From assembly GCA_900659855.1 (NCBI GenBank), contig CAACVI010000050.1, positions 1 to 64,000 of the forward strand: a stretch of DNA of 64,000 nt, written 5' to 3'. The position numbers and the translations under genes were made by a program. Shown one piece after another: positions 1 to 8,608 of the stretch. The first letter of the stretch is position 1; each line of letters begins with the position of its first letter. The notes below the pieces were generated by a model, which worked only from the letters and a program-made list of their open reading frames with translations, was not told where the DNA came from and searched no databases. The stretch is from Candidatus Desulfarcum epimagneticum. Its GTDB lineage: Bacteria; Desulfobacterota; Desulfobacteria; Desulfobacterales; CR-1.

Positions 1-256
1 GCTTGCCGGCCTCAACAGGAAAGACACGGGGTTTGATATACTCACGATTGAAATAGCCCTTGACTTGTCCATGCCTCGAAAACGACGCATTATCACGCGC
101 CAACACCGCCTGAACGGCATAAAACATGGCGTAATAGATACGATTCATGGCCGGGATGAGCATGGCGTTTTCCCGTAACAGTCGAGCTGCCCGCAACGAC
201 TCTTCCGAGCGTTCCAACCGATAGATGACAATCGCGCGCCGATCTTCAGGCGTCAT
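1..256 (-). CDS. HEPN domain protein, partial at left window edge
   Basis: Only the N-terminal 85 codons are visible; the gene runs off the left edge. The pattern YYAMFYAVQAVL at residues 41-52, preceded by an Arg/Glu-rich helix, is the hallmark of the HEPN family of small helical proteins paired with MNT nucleotidyltransferases. The ATG overlaps the TGA of the MNT gene (ATGA, 253-256), so the two are probably translationally coupled. Many HEPN/MNT pairs act as toxin-antitoxin modules in which HEPN is the RNase toxin and MNT silences it. Whether this HEPN has the RNase motif cannot be seen because the C-terminus is missing. The local sequence is more AT-rich than the metabolic genes to the right, in line with mobile accessory DNA. 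Confidence 0.8.
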   Translation of the reverse strand, partial: MTPEDRRAIVIYRLERSEESLRAARLLRENAMLIPAMNRIYYAMFYAVQAVLARDNASFSRHGQVKGYFNREYIKPRVFPVEAGK

Positions 257-570
257 AGACGCACCCCCTCCCGCAGAATATTGCGGTAGATCGGCAAGTG
301 GTTGGAATGTGTTTTGACGACGGCGTCTGAGAGCAGAATAACGTCAATCAAACAATCGTATTTCAGTTCTAAATCATAGGCCATATTATACACATCCTGC
401 TCCATATCCTTCGTGAGATCGGCGAGCTGAAGAAAAATATCAATATCCGACTCTTCCGTCGCGTCTCCTCGCGCATTGGAGCCGAACAACCACATATCAG
501 TCACGGTATATTTGGCGGCGACAGCCTGTTTGAACTCATGAACAATGTCGGTCATATGTGTCGTGACCAT
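253..570 (-). CDS. MNT-family nucleotidyltransferase, partner of HEPN
   Basis: A 105-residue protein with the minimal nucleotidyltransferase signature: GSNARG at residues 30-35 followed by the metal-binding pair D42 and D44 in SDIDIF. Family members transfer nucleotides, and those paired with HEPN proteins can AMPylate or otherwise silence the HEPN RNase. The start at 570 is preceded by an AAGGAGGGGA-type ribosome site at 581-590; an internal ATG at residue 6 is possible. The stop overlaps the start of the downstream HEPN gene. The class is clear from the motif, while a toxin-antitoxin role is inferred from the pairing. A second, unrelated-looking HEPN/MNT pair lies at 34.1-34.8 kb. Confidence 0.85.
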   Translation of the reverse strand: MVTTHMTDIVHEFKQAVAAKYTVTDMWLFGSNARGDATEESDIDIFLQLADLTKDMEQDVYNMAYDLELKYDCLIDVILLSDAVVKTHSNHLPIYRNILREGVRL

Positions 571-762
571 GCGCTCTGTCTCCCCTCCTTTCCTGTATTA
601 TCGAGAATATACGTATTCCGCGCCGCTACTTACGTGTCCCACACTATTGTAAATAATACACCATATTGTGATGACAGCGTCAATCTTTTCTTGCAAAAAA
701 CAGGCGAACAGGTCACGCGTCAACTGTGACAAGTCCATAGGGTGTGTGGATAAAAAACGGGA

Positions 763-2349
763 TCACATCCCCCAAATATCAATCATGCGCCCTCGATAAT
801 TCTCTTTGCGCTGAAAAATTTTTTCATCCCACGTTTTTTCCGCGTCCCGGTCGAAAACAATCAGATTGCCGGTTTCGGCGCCGCATTTATCCATATATTC
901 AAAAGTTTGCTCAAGCCCCGCGCTGATTGTCCGCTCAAGCTCGCCATATTTGATTTTCAGCTCTATGACGATCCTTTGCGCTCCTTTTTCCCAGGGCCAG
1001 ATGATCAGAAGATCCGTGCGTTTTCTGCCAAGTCCGTATTCTCTTTCTATTCTTCCGCCGCCGTTTATGATTCGCTGCAAAAACGCCTGAAGCAAAAGCT
1101 GCGGGCCGGCTTCAAGATAGTCGAACTGCTGGATCCAGCTTTCGGAATTTTCTCTGAAAAACTGTTGAAATTCGGAGAGCAGTTTTTCAGCGTCAACCCG
1201 CCCCTCTTCGTTGAGATACCATAAGCCTGTGAACAGAGGCATGAAATTATCCTGGGCCGTGTAGGTCAATTCCCTCGGGATCACCTCCGCGTAAATCGGA
1301 TTCGAGATGACAAGCCCCTCCCGGCCTCGTTTCATCATTCCCAGATCAATCAGATATTGGGTGTCGTCGGGGCGATTTTGTTTGATTTTTCCGCCCGTAA
1401 GAAACGGCTCTATCAGCCGCCTGACCCGGTCTTCCTTCAGTTTGTCGACCAGCTGGTCAATATGGGTCTCCCGTCTTATGATGATATTTTCTTTTGCCCG
1501 GCGTATCATTTCCGCCGTGATGGAAATGGTCCTGTCCCGGTTTTTTTTCATATCGAAAGTCGCCTCGTACCCGAGGGCATTCACCAGCCAGGGCTGTCCC
1601 TGGGTATATTCCCACGCCAGCTCCATCGCGTCTTCGTCAAATGTCTGACCGGTTTCATCCGTATGCATGGCATACAGTTTTTCCACCTCTTCTCTGGAAA
1701 AATCCCCGAGCCTGAACGATTTCGCCTTGATATTGAAAGCGGAGCCGCCTGTGATAATCTCTTTTGTTCTCGAAGAATGGATTCTGTAATCTCTGATGTC
1801 CCGAATTCCGCACAGGATAATGGATTGAGGAAACATGTCCGGTCTTTTGGTATATCCGGCCCTCAACTGCCGGAGGACGGAAATCAGGGTGTCGCCGATC
1901 AACGCGTCTATTTCGTCTATGATCAGGATGACCGGCCTGTCGGACGCGACGCACCATCTTGATATGACGGCGTCGAGAGCCGCGTCTTCGCCATGCCGGT
2001 CCAGCACATCCCGCCATATATCCTGAACCGTGAGGTCACGCAGATACATTTCGGCCCTGTCCGCGATTTGGCTCAAAATCGCGGTCATGCCCCTTTTCAC
2101 ATCCTCCCGGGCGCCCTGGGCGGATTCGACATTGCAATACAGGCATTTGTATTTGCCCTGTTGGTTGAGATGCTCCGCGAGCGCGAGAATGCAGGTGGTT
2201 TTGCCTGTCTGACGCGGCGCGTGAAGGGTGAAATATTTTTTTTGATCAATCAAAGACAATATTTCGTCCATATCGAAACGTTCGAGAGGCGGAAAGCAGT
2301 AATGATCCTCGCTGTTGTTCGGCCCCGCCGTGTTGAAAAATCGTGTCAT
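763..2349 (-). CDS. AAA ATPase with C-terminal PD-(D/E)XK-like domain
   Basis: A 528-residue protein. The N-terminus (TRFFNTAGPNNSEDHYCFPPLER) is typical of a family of AAA-like ATPases often found in mobile or accessory regions. Walker A is APRQTGKTT (about residues 44-52) and Walker B is VILIIDEID (about 145). A C-terminal stretch with GLGRKRTDLLII followed by RIVIELKIKYG has the D...ExK spacing of a PD-(D/E)XK nuclease fold. The start at 2349 is chosen because GAGGGAGA sits 5 bases upstream; an in-frame ATG 30 bases earlier has no such site. The biological role is unknown; related proteins are suspected in defence or mobile-element biology. It is not obviously co-transcribed with its neighbours. 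Confidence 0.8.
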   Translation of the reverse strand: MTRFFNTAGPNNSEDHYCFPPLERFDMDEILSLIDQKKYFTLHAPRQTGKTTCILALAEHLNQQGKYKCLYCNVESAQGAREDVKRGMTAILSQIADRAEMYLRDLTVQDIWRDVLDRHGEDAALDAVISRWCVASDRPVILIIDEIDALIGDTLISVLRQLRAGYTKRPDMFPQSIILCGIRDIRDYRIHSSRTKEIITGGSAFNIKAKSFRLGDFSREEVEKLYAMHTDETGQTFDEDAMELAWEYTQGQPWLVNALGYEATFDMKKNRDRTISITAEMIRRAKENIIIRRETHIDQLVDKLKEDRVRRLIEPFLTGGKIKQNRPDDTQYLIDLGMMKRGREGLVISNPIYAEVIPRELTYTAQDNFMPLFTGLWYLNEEGRVDAEKLLSEFQQFFRENSESWIQQFDYLEAGPQLLLQAFLQRIINGGGRIEREYGLGRKRTDLLIIWPWEKGAQRIVIELKIKYGELERTISAGLEQTFEYMDKCGAETGNLIVFDRDAEKTWDEKIFQRKENYRGRMIDIWGM

Positions 2350-2430
2350 ATTCTCCCTCGTCTTTGTTTTTTGCCTCAAGTCTGTATTTTAATACGCGGT
2401 CACCCGGGAAAGCAACCCCATTTTTGACAA

Positions 2431-2574
2431 CATCGTAAAAATCCGATCTACTGCGTTGCGGCGGTTTTTTGTTCGTTCGGCATACTGGGTATCGCCTCGC
2501 TTATTTAAAAACCACCACGCCTTGTACATCGAATTTTTACGATGCCGTCTGATCCACTTTTTACGAGTTTATCA
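2431..2574. repeat. Dispersed palindromic repeat, copy A
   Basis: The ends CATCGTAAAAATCCGAT and ATCGAATTTTTACGATG form imperfect inverted repeats (2431-2544), followed by the flank TTTTTACGAGTTTATCA seen in other copies. The interior palindrome is degenerate here (GGCATACTGGGTATCGCC). This copy fills most of the gap between the AAA ATPase and the promoter of the Hdr-like membrane gene. The rest of 2350-2700 holds only that promoter and ribosome site. Confidence 0.85.
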
Positions 2575-2623
2575 TTTTTAGCCGGGGGCGTTTTTTCATC
2601 TCCCGCGAAGACCCATTAAATTC

Positions 2624-2652
2624 TTGACATCCGAACCCATTGGATATATTTT
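2624..2652 (+). promoter_or_regulatory. Putative sigma-70 promoter for the Hdr-like membrane operon
   Basis: TTGACA at 2624-2629, a 17-base spacer and TATTTT at 2647-2652, about 50 bases upstream of the GTG at 2701. TATATT at 2645 is an alternative -10 with a 15-base spacer. Prediction by pattern only. Confidence 0.5.
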
Positions 2653-2700
2653 TATCGTTTGAAAATTTAATTTCTTACTTAAGATAAAGGGGAATTGGTT

Positions 2701-4449
2701 GTGGAGTTAAAAACAAGTCTTTACATTGCTCTTGTCATTTTCGGTTTGGGCGTCGTTTACAAGGTTTCAACCTGGTTTCGCCACAGTCTCTCTCCGCAGG
2801 CGGAAGCGTTCGGCCCCGGGAAAAGGATCGCGGCGGTTTTGAAAGGAATTTCGGGGACCCTTTTTGGCCCCGGAATTTTGACCCTGGGGCGGGTCCTGGT
2901 TCTGGATGTGATCCTGCAGCGGCGGATATTGAGGGAGAGCGCCCTGCGATGGGCCATGCACATGTGCATATACGGCGGTTTTATGGCCCTTTTGTTCATG
3001 CACGCCCTGGGCTTTATGTTTTTTGCGGATTTCCAGTCCACCGTCAACCCCTTTCTTTTTTTAAGAGACCTGTTCGGAGTCATTGTCGTGGTCGGTCTGG
3101 GAATTTCGTTTTACCGGCGCCATATTCTGAAGATTCCAAGGCTTGTGAACAACGCCATGGACCATTACATGGTCGCCATTCTGGCCGCGATCATGCTCAC
3201 CGGTTTTCTGCTCCAGGCCTCCCAGATCACCTCTCATTCGGTTTATGAGCAGATGGTGCAGGATTATTCGGACATTGAGGACGAAGACGAGCTTAAGGCC
3301 CTTGAGGCCTTCTGGGTTGAAAATTACGGCGTGGTTTCCCCCGGGTCCAAACCCCCTTTTGACGCCGATCTCCTGGAGCTGGGGGCCGAGGCCAATGAAA
3401 TGAACTGCGCCGACTGCCACGCCCCGGCCCAGGCGGCCTTTGTCAGCTACGCCGTTTCCGCGGGGATCCGGCCCATCGCCTTGTATCTGAACCGGATCGG
3501 CTTTCACGACATCCTTTATTATTTTCATTTCTGGCTTTGCCTCATCGGGCTGGCCTATCTGCCGTTCAGCCGAATGTTTCATATCATCGTCAGCCCCATA
3601 TCGCTTCTGGCCAACGCCGTCGCGGATCCTGAGAAATCCGATCCGGCCGTCGTCGCCGTCCGCCAGATCATGGAGCTTGACGCGTGCACGCACTGCGGAA
3701 CATGCAGCGTGAACTGTTTCGTGGGGGTGATGTTTGAGGAGGCGGGAAACGCCAACATCCTTCCGTCTGAAAAACTGGCTTCGGTGAAAAAATTCGTCGC
3801 CGGCAAAACCTGCGAGACGGATGTCGGCGATATCCAGGAAGGGCTTATGATGTGCGCCAACTGCCGAAACTGCACGGTGGTGTGCCCGGTGGGAATCAAC
3901 CTCCAGGAACTGTGGTTTTCGGCCCGGGAAACGGCCCTGAAAGAGGGCGGCCCCCAGATGATGGCCCTTTCTTCCTTTTCCTTTTACCGGGGCCTGAAAA
4001 AAGAGGAGATTGAATCCGGTGATTACGCGGCGCCCGCGGACAGGGCGACCCAGGCGCTTGAGGAAAAGTTCGCCGACTTCGGCGAGGCGGACATATCCGT
4101 CAACCTTGAGGAAGGGGAGAGCGAATTCAAAAAAAGCCTGTCGCGGCTTTCCATCAACGGAAACACCTTCGCCTCATGCTTCGCCTGCACGACATGCACA
4201 TCCGTGTGCCCGGTGGCGAACCAGTATGAGGACTCCCCGGGGGACTTAGGGATCGGTCCGCACCAGATTATTCATTCCGCTGTGATGGGGTTTGACGATT
4301 TGATATTCAGGTCCAAAATGCTGTGGAGCTGCCTGGGATGCTATGAATGCCAGGAGGCATGCCCCCAGGGGGTTCCGGTGACCGACGTGTTTTATGAAAT
4401 CAAGAACATGGCCGCAAGACGTATAAAAGAAGATTCTCAAAGAGTGTAA
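2701..4449 (+). CDS. Membrane cytochrome / multi [4Fe-4S] Hdr-like oxidoreductase subunit
   Basis: A 582-residue protein. The N-terminal half has about five hydrophobic helices (roughly residues 6-25, 84-108, 122-140, 155-176, 268-298) resembling the cytochrome b part of DsrM/TmcC/NarI-type proteins. Between helices four and five lies a c-type heme motif, CADCH, at 236-240. The C-terminal half carries four ferredoxin-like clusters: CTHCGTCSVNC (329), CANCRNCTVVCP (385), CFACTTCTSVCP (493) and CLGCYECQEACP (544), like two HdrC modules in series. GTG at 2701 is chosen because AAGGGG lies 8 bases upstream; TTG at 2695 is too close to it. It probably links the quinone pool or a periplasmic cytochrome to the HdrB-like protein encoded 8 bases downstream. 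The electron donor and acceptor are not evident. Confidence 0.8.
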   Translation: MELKTSLYIALVIFGLGVVYKVSTWFRHSLSPQAEAFGPGKRIAAVLKGISGTLFGPGILTLGRVLVLDVILQRRILRESALRWAMHMCIYGGFMALLFMHALGFMFFADFQSTVNPFLFLRDLFGVIVVVGLGISFYRRHILKIPRLVNNAMDHYMVAILAAIMLTGFLLQASQITSHSVYEQMVQDYSDIEDEDELKALEAFWVENYGVVSPGSKPPFDADLLELGAEANEMNCADCHAPAQAAFVSYAVSAGIRPIALYLNRIGFHDILYYFHFWLCLIGLAYLPFSRMFHIIVSPISLLANAVADPEKSDPAVVAVRQIMELDACTHCGTCSVNCFVGVMFEEAGNANILPSEKLASVKKFVAGKTCETDVGDIQEGLMMCANCRNCTVVCPVGINLQELWFSARETALKEGGPQMMALSSFSFYRGLKKEEIESGDYAAPADRATQALEEKFADFGEADISVNLEEGESEFKKSLSRLSINGNTFASCFACTTCTSVCPVANQYEDSPGDLGIGPHQIIHSAVMGFDDLIFRSKMLWSCLGCYECQEACPQGVPVTDVFYEIKNMAARRIKEDSQRV

Positions 4450-4457
4450 GGAGACGG

Positions 4458-5498
4458 ATGGATATGGAATACGCAATACAACGCTGCTGCGCGACGGCGG
4501 TCTTTCTGGAACAGTACAATGTGTCCACAGACGCGGTGATGAAGAGACTGGGCGTGAATATCGTGGATATCAAGGAATTCAACTGCTGCGGTTATCCGGC
4601 GAAAAGCTGCGATTACAACGCCTACGCCCTGGCTTCGGCCCGGAATCTGTCCCTTGCCGAAAAGCGGAATCTGGATGTGATGACCTTCTGCAACTGCTGT
4701 TACGGCAGCCTGAAACATGTGGATGACCTGCTTCGGCGGGATCCCGAGGCCCTGGAAGGGGTCAACGAAAAGCTTCAAAAAGAAGATCTGCGCTTTGGAG
4801 GATCCTCCAAAATCAAGCATCTGCTGGAGGTCCTTTATTTTGATATCGGGATTGAGCGCATCCGGGAAAGACTGGTGAGGAGTTTTGAGGGAACGAAGAT
4901 CGCCGTCCACTACGGGTGTCATATCCTTCGGCCCGGGGAGGTCGCGAATTTCGGCGCTCCCGGGTCCGCCGCCATATTTGATGAGCTGGTGAAAATCACC
5001 GGCGCGGAGCTGGTCCCCTGGGACTTGCAGTCCCGATGCTGCGGCGCCTCCATGCGGGGGGTGGATGACGACCTTTCCGACAAAATCGTCCGGGGAAAAA
5101 TCGCCGACGCCAAAAAAGCGGGCGCCGACTGCGTCTGCTCGGCCTGCGCCTACTGCCAGCTTCAGCTGGACCGGGGCCAGCGGATGATGGCGGATCAAAA
5201 CGAGGGAGACCGGAAAAACGCGCTGCCCTCCATTCTGTTCACCCAGCTTTTGGGATTGAGCCTGGGAATTGATCCAAAGGAGCTGTCTGTTGAAAAAAGC
5301 GAAATGAGTCTTCAGACCATTGTGGACGCGCTTCTGGACAAAAAACCCGAGATCAAGAAAAAGAAGAAAAAGAAAAAAAAGAAAGTCGCCAAAAAATCCA
5401 AAAAAGCGGCCAAAAAGAAGACGGAAGCCAAAGCCGAAAAAGCCGACGATCCGCCCAAGGCTGAAAAACCGGCGGACGGCGGCGAAAAAGAAGAGTAG
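4458..5498 (+). CDS. HdrB-like CCG-domain protein with lysine-rich tail
   Basis: A 346-residue protein. Residues 1-285 resemble HdrB, the heterodisulfide reductase subunit with two CCG domains. Cysteine motifs are NCCGYP (42), CNCCYG (78), HYGC (151), RCCGAS (193) and CSACAYC (228). In HdrB these bind noncubane [4Fe-4S] clusters that reduce a disulfide. AAGGAG lies just upstream of the ATG, and the gene follows its membrane partner by 8 bases, so the two form one operon. The last 50 residues are an unusual tail: a run of about ten lysines, then Lys/Ala repeats, then an acidic end. This tail is not part of the family and may mediate membrane or partner binding. The true disulfide substrate is unknown. 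Confidence 0.8.
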   Translation: MDMEYAIQRCCATAVFLEQYNVSTDAVMKRLGVNIVDIKEFNCCGYPAKSCDYNAYALASARNLSLAEKRNLDVMTFCNCCYGSLKHVDDLLRRDPEALEGVNEKLQKEDLRFGGSSKIKHLLEVLYFDIGIERIRERLVRSFEGTKIAVHYGCHILRPGEVANFGAPGSAAIFDELVKITGAELVPWDLQSRCCGASMRGVDDDLSDKIVRGKIADAKKAGADCVCSACAYCQLQLDRGQRMMADQNEGDRKNALPSILFTQLLGLSLGIDPKELSVEKSEMSLQTIVDALLDKKPEIKKKKKKKKKKVAKKSKKAAKKKTEAKAEKADDPPKAEKPADGGEKEE

Positions 5499-5512
5499 AA
5501 AAAAGATAAAAC

Positions 5513-5557
5513 AAAAAAAAGGGGGGCGGGCTCCTTTGACAGAGCCGCCCCCTTTTT
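5513..5557. terminator. Bidirectional rho-independent terminator
   Basis: GGGGGCGGGCTC (5522-5533) pairs with GAGCCGCCCCC (5541-5552) around a CTTTGACA loop, with an A-run on the left and a T-run on the right. It lies between the convergent HdrB-like gene and metF and can serve both strands. Confidence 0.85.
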
Positions 5558-5592
5558 GTTTCTTATAGACCGTCTTAGATCAGGTTTCGGTT

Positions 5593-6522
5593 TTAGACCT
5601 GGGGTCTGGGCAGAACGTTGGCCCGCTCGGCGATCTCAGGCACCTTGTGCTCCCACTCAATGGCCATGAAGTGAACGCCGTGAACGCCCTCCATCTCCTT
5701 GAACTCCTCGATCTGCTCACAGGCGATTTTGATGCCTTCCTCGGCCACCTTTCCCTTTTCCGCGCCCTGGAGACGTTTGATGATCTCCTCCGGGACATCC
5801 ATCCCCGGCACCTTGGACTTCATGTATTTGGCCATACCCACGCTTTTCATGGGGGTGACACCGGCCAGGATGTAGGCTTTTTCCGTCAGCCCCATGTCGT
5901 TGGCCTCTTTGATCCAGTTTCGGAAGCGCTCCATGTTGTAGATGCACTGGGTCTGGATGAAATCCACCCCGGCCCGGATTTTTTTGGCCAGGCGGTGGAC
6001 CCGCCATTCATACGGCTCGGCAAAGGGGTTGGCGGCGGCGCCGATGAACATTTTGGGCGCCTCGTCCAGTTCGGTGCCGCTCAGAAGCTTTCCCTCGTCC
6101 CGCATTTTTCGCGTCATCTGGATGAGCTGCATGGAATCCACGTCGAACACGCCCATGGACTGGGGATGGTCCCCGAACTGGGGATGGTCCCCGGAGAGGC
6201 AGAGCATGTTCCGAATGCCGAGGGCGTAGGCGCCCAGGATGTCGGACTGCATGGCCAGGCGGTTCCGGTCCCGGCAGACCATCTGGTAATTGGGCTCCAC
6301 CCCTTCCTGGATCGCGATGAGGCTGGCGGCCCAGCTGGACATGCGCACCATGGCGGTCTGGTTGTCGGTGATGTTGACCGCGTCCACCACTCCTTTAAGG
6401 TAACCGGCCTTTTTCCGCACCTCCTCGCTGTTGGCCCCCTGGGGGGGGCCCAGCTCGCCGGTGAATGCAAAGTGGCCGTTTACCAATATTTTTTCTAAAT
6501 TGCTCCCTGATTTCAACTCCAT
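5593..6522 (-). CDS. metF: Methylenetetrahydrofolate reductase MetF
   Basis: A 309-residue protein of usual length for the short anaerobic MetF. Visible family features are the N-terminal FTGELGPPQG, the NITDNQTA strand, LCLSGDHP and FIQTQCIYNMERF, which build the FMN/FAD TIM barrel. It reduces methylene-H4folate to methyl-H4folate, the last step of the methyl branch of the Wood-Ljungdahl pathway. It is the last gene of the operon that begins with hdrA2 and lies 33 bases after metV. The short MetF lacks its own NADH site and in Moorella takes electrons through MetV and an Hdr-MvhD assembly; the gene order here implies the same. A terminator follows at 5.5 kb. Confidence 0.93.
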   Translation of the reverse strand: MELKSGSNLEKILVNGHFAFTGELGPPQGANSEEVRKKAGYLKGVVDAVNITDNQTAMVRMSSWAASLIAIQEGVEPNYQMVCRDRNRLAMQSDILGAYALGIRNMLCLSGDHPQFGDHPQSMGVFDVDSMQLIQMTRKMRDEGKLLSGTELDEAPKMFIGAAANPFAEPYEWRVHRLAKKIRAGVDFIQTQCIYNMERFRNWIKEANDMGLTEKAYILAGVTPMKSVGMAKYMKSKVPGMDVPEEIIKRLQGAEKGKVAEEGIKIACEQIEEFKEMEGVHGVHFMAIEWEHKVPEIAERANVLPRPQV

Positions 6523-6555
6523 TTCAAGCGCCCTCTTTATCGGTTTGATTGAATT

Positions 6556-7224
6556 TTATTCGGATTTTTTGGAATACCCCGGCTGAATCACCGTTCGGGG
6601 AGTCTGGTTTCTCCAATCCTGGGGGGGGACCACATCCAGGATGGAATCCAGCCTGTCCTGTTTGGACAGCCGCTCGTAAATCATATGCCAGGCGCATGGC
6701 TGATCGGGATTGATTTCGCAGCTTCCTTGGTTGGTGCCGCCGCAGGGGCCGTTGTAGAGGCCCTTGGCGCACATGGTGACGGGGCAGATTCCCCCGGTCA
6801 TGCCCAGCACACAGGAGGCGCAGGAGCGACAGCGCTCTTCGTACCAGCCCACATCCTGGTTGATCCCGATAAACGAGGTGTCCACCCCCGGGAAAACAGG
6901 TTTGTGGGGGTAGCGCTCCGCAAGAAACTGGATGCCGGCGCCGCAGGCCATGGACAAAAGGGCCTCGCTTTCCTCCACCCGGTCGTCCAGGACCTCCATG
7001 TATTCCCGGTCGCATTGCCGCTCAACAGTGTAGGCGGCAAGATCAATGGGGTTTTCATCCAGCTTTCGCGCCATGTCCAGCTCCGCGTTTAAGACGTCCA
7101 CTTCCTTTTCGCCGCCGGCCAGGCATACGGCCACGCAGGTGCCGCAGCCGATGGTCAAAACCCTTTTGTAGTCCTGGATCATGTCTTTGATTTCATCAAA
7201 GGGTTTTCTTTTTGCAACTATCAT
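6556..7224 (-). CDS. metV: MetV, zinc/iron-sulfur partner of MetF
   Basis: A 222-residue protein of the methylenetetrahydrofolate reductase C-terminal (MetV) family. It opens with the typical KPFDEI and TIGCGTCVAVCLAGG. A second Cys-rich block, CRSCASCVLGMTGGICPVTMCAKGL, is followed by GPCGG; together these bind an iron-sulfur cluster and probably zinc. MetV couples MetF to its electron donor in acetogens and related anaerobes. GAGGAGGAG lies directly upstream of the ATG. The gene follows the hdrCB stop by 23 bases and precedes metF, so it sits at the junction of the electron-transfer and folate parts of the operon. No in-frame UGA is present here, unlike the five genes upstream. Confidence 0.92.
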   Translation of the reverse strand: MIVAKRKPFDEIKDMIQDYKRVLTIGCGTCVAVCLAGGEKEVDVLNAELDMARKLDENPIDLAAYTVERQCDREYMEVLDDRVEESEALLSMACGAGIQFLAERYPHKPVFPGVDTSFIGINQDVGWYEERCRSCASCVLGMTGGICPVTMCAKGLYNGPCGGTNQGSCEINPDQPCAWHMIYERLSKQDRLDSILDVVPPQDWRNQTPRTVIQPGYSKKSE

Positions 7225-7247
7225 CGCTCCTCCTCGTCAAATAAGCG

Positions 7248-8567
7248 CTACATGGCCGTTTCAGGGTGAAAGACATTCACCTCTTTGAGATCATCAGCAA
7301 GATATTCACGCTCATTGGGTCCCAAAATGCCCAGGGAAAGGCATATGAGGGTCCATAAATGAAGCACCGGGTAGTTCCCGCCGTAGTGCTCGCTCAGCTC
7401 ATGGATCTGGGCGTGGCAGTTGTGGCATCCCGCGATGCAGTAGTCCGCGCCGGTGGCCTTGATCTGCTCGTCTTTCAGCCTTCCGTACTTGAGCCGCTCC
7501 TCTTTGTAGCCGGACTGCAGAAAGCCTCCGCCGCCGCCGCAGCAATAGTTGTTGGACTTGCTGGGCGCCATGTCCACAAAATTCTCCTCGCCCACGACCG
7601 ATTTGACCACAAATCTCAAATCGTCGGCGATGGGATCGCCAAAGGTTTTCCGGACAATCTGGCACGGGTCCTGCACCGTGAACTTGATTTTTAAATCCTT
7701 GTTCCAGTCCGAGTTGACCTTGAGCTTGCCTTCCCGAATCCATTTGGCGTAATACTCATAAATGTTTTTGACCTGAAAGCTGTGAGGGATGTTGAATTTT
7801 TTCAGTCCTACCAGGACTGCGAAGGTGACGTGCCCTCACTCGGTGTTGAGATAGGTCTTGGCCTTGAGCTTCTCGGCCTGACCGGCCTGGCTTTCGACGA
7901 TCGTTTTCCAGCCCTCGTTGTCGGCCATGAAGAGGCAGTAGTTTTCCCCGGCCCATCCCACGCTGCCGTATGTCCAGTCCACCCCGGCCAGGTGGAGGAT
8001 TTTCCACAAAGGAACCATTTCGTCGGGCTCGGTCACCGGCTCCCTGGAGTTCTGGTTGACGAAGAATTCGGCGCCCTCTTTGTCGATGGGGGCCTGCATG
8101 TCCTTAAATTCGGGCTGGGACTCCCGGTACTCCTCCAGAACGTCCTCCACCACGAACTTGAAATCCTCGGGCGATGTGCCCATGGCGCTTCGGGTCTCGG
8201 TTTTAAGGGCCGTGTCGCATGAGCCCAGGATTCCCTTGGGCCGCTCTTCACGGGGGCGCAGCTGCCGGGCGTTGAAGATGAGCTGGGGAATGTCGATTTT
8301 CATGGGGCACAGGTAAACGCACCGCTGGCACATGGTGCACATCCAGGGCCACTCGGACTCGTATATCTCGTCGTCCATGCCTAATGCCGCCATGCGCAAA
8401 AATTTCCGGGGGTCCATGTCCTTGAGTCCGGTGGCGGGGCATCCCGAAGAGCAGAGCCCGCATGTCAGGCAAAGGTTCAGGTTTCCTCCCTCGGGGAGAA
8501 TCTCCATCACCCTGTCTTTGAAAGAGCCGGCCTTTTTGCCTCCTATCCTGATTACTTCTTCTGCCAT
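7248..8567 (-). CDS. HdrC-HdrB fusion (HdrD-like) selenoprotein
   Basis: A 439-residue reading frame if the UGA at 7836-7838 is read as selenocysteine (U244). Residues 33-87 carry two [4Fe-4S] motifs of HdrC type (CLTCGLCSSGC, CTMCQRCVYLC). The remainder is a CCG domain of HdrB type: U244-GH, DPC (C302), CCGGGGG (342-343) and CIAGCHNC (378-385). Homologues have Cys-Gly-His where this gene has UGA-Gly-His. Reading frame and conservation continue without a break past the UGA, and there is no start codon with a ribosome site after it. The start at 8567 has AAGGAG 9 bases upstream. Expected role: disulfide or ferredoxin-type electron transfer next to HdrA/MvhD and MetV. A stop at 7836 would leave a useless half protein. 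Confidence 0.85.
7803..7838 (-). promoter_or_regulatory. bSECIS hairpin after UGA of hdrCB
   Basis: Read on the minus strand, UGA (7838-7836) is followed after 23 bases by a GGU loop closed by a perfect 7-bp stem, CAGUCCU/AGGACUG (7803-7819). A hairpin with G in the first loop positions at 16-37 bases from the UGA is the bacterial selenocysteine insertion consensus. Confidence 0.8.
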
Positions 8568-8608
8568 TATCTTGACTCCTTGGTTGATTGATCGCAATGG
8601 TTGCGTCT

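Noticed and set aside
7836-7838. Reading the five UGA codons as ordinary stops, i.e. pseudogenes or split genes
   Set aside because: Five adjacent genes each with exactly one UGA (never UAA or UAG), always on a family Cys, with the same frame afterwards and a suitable hairpin, is far better explained by selenocysteine than by decay.
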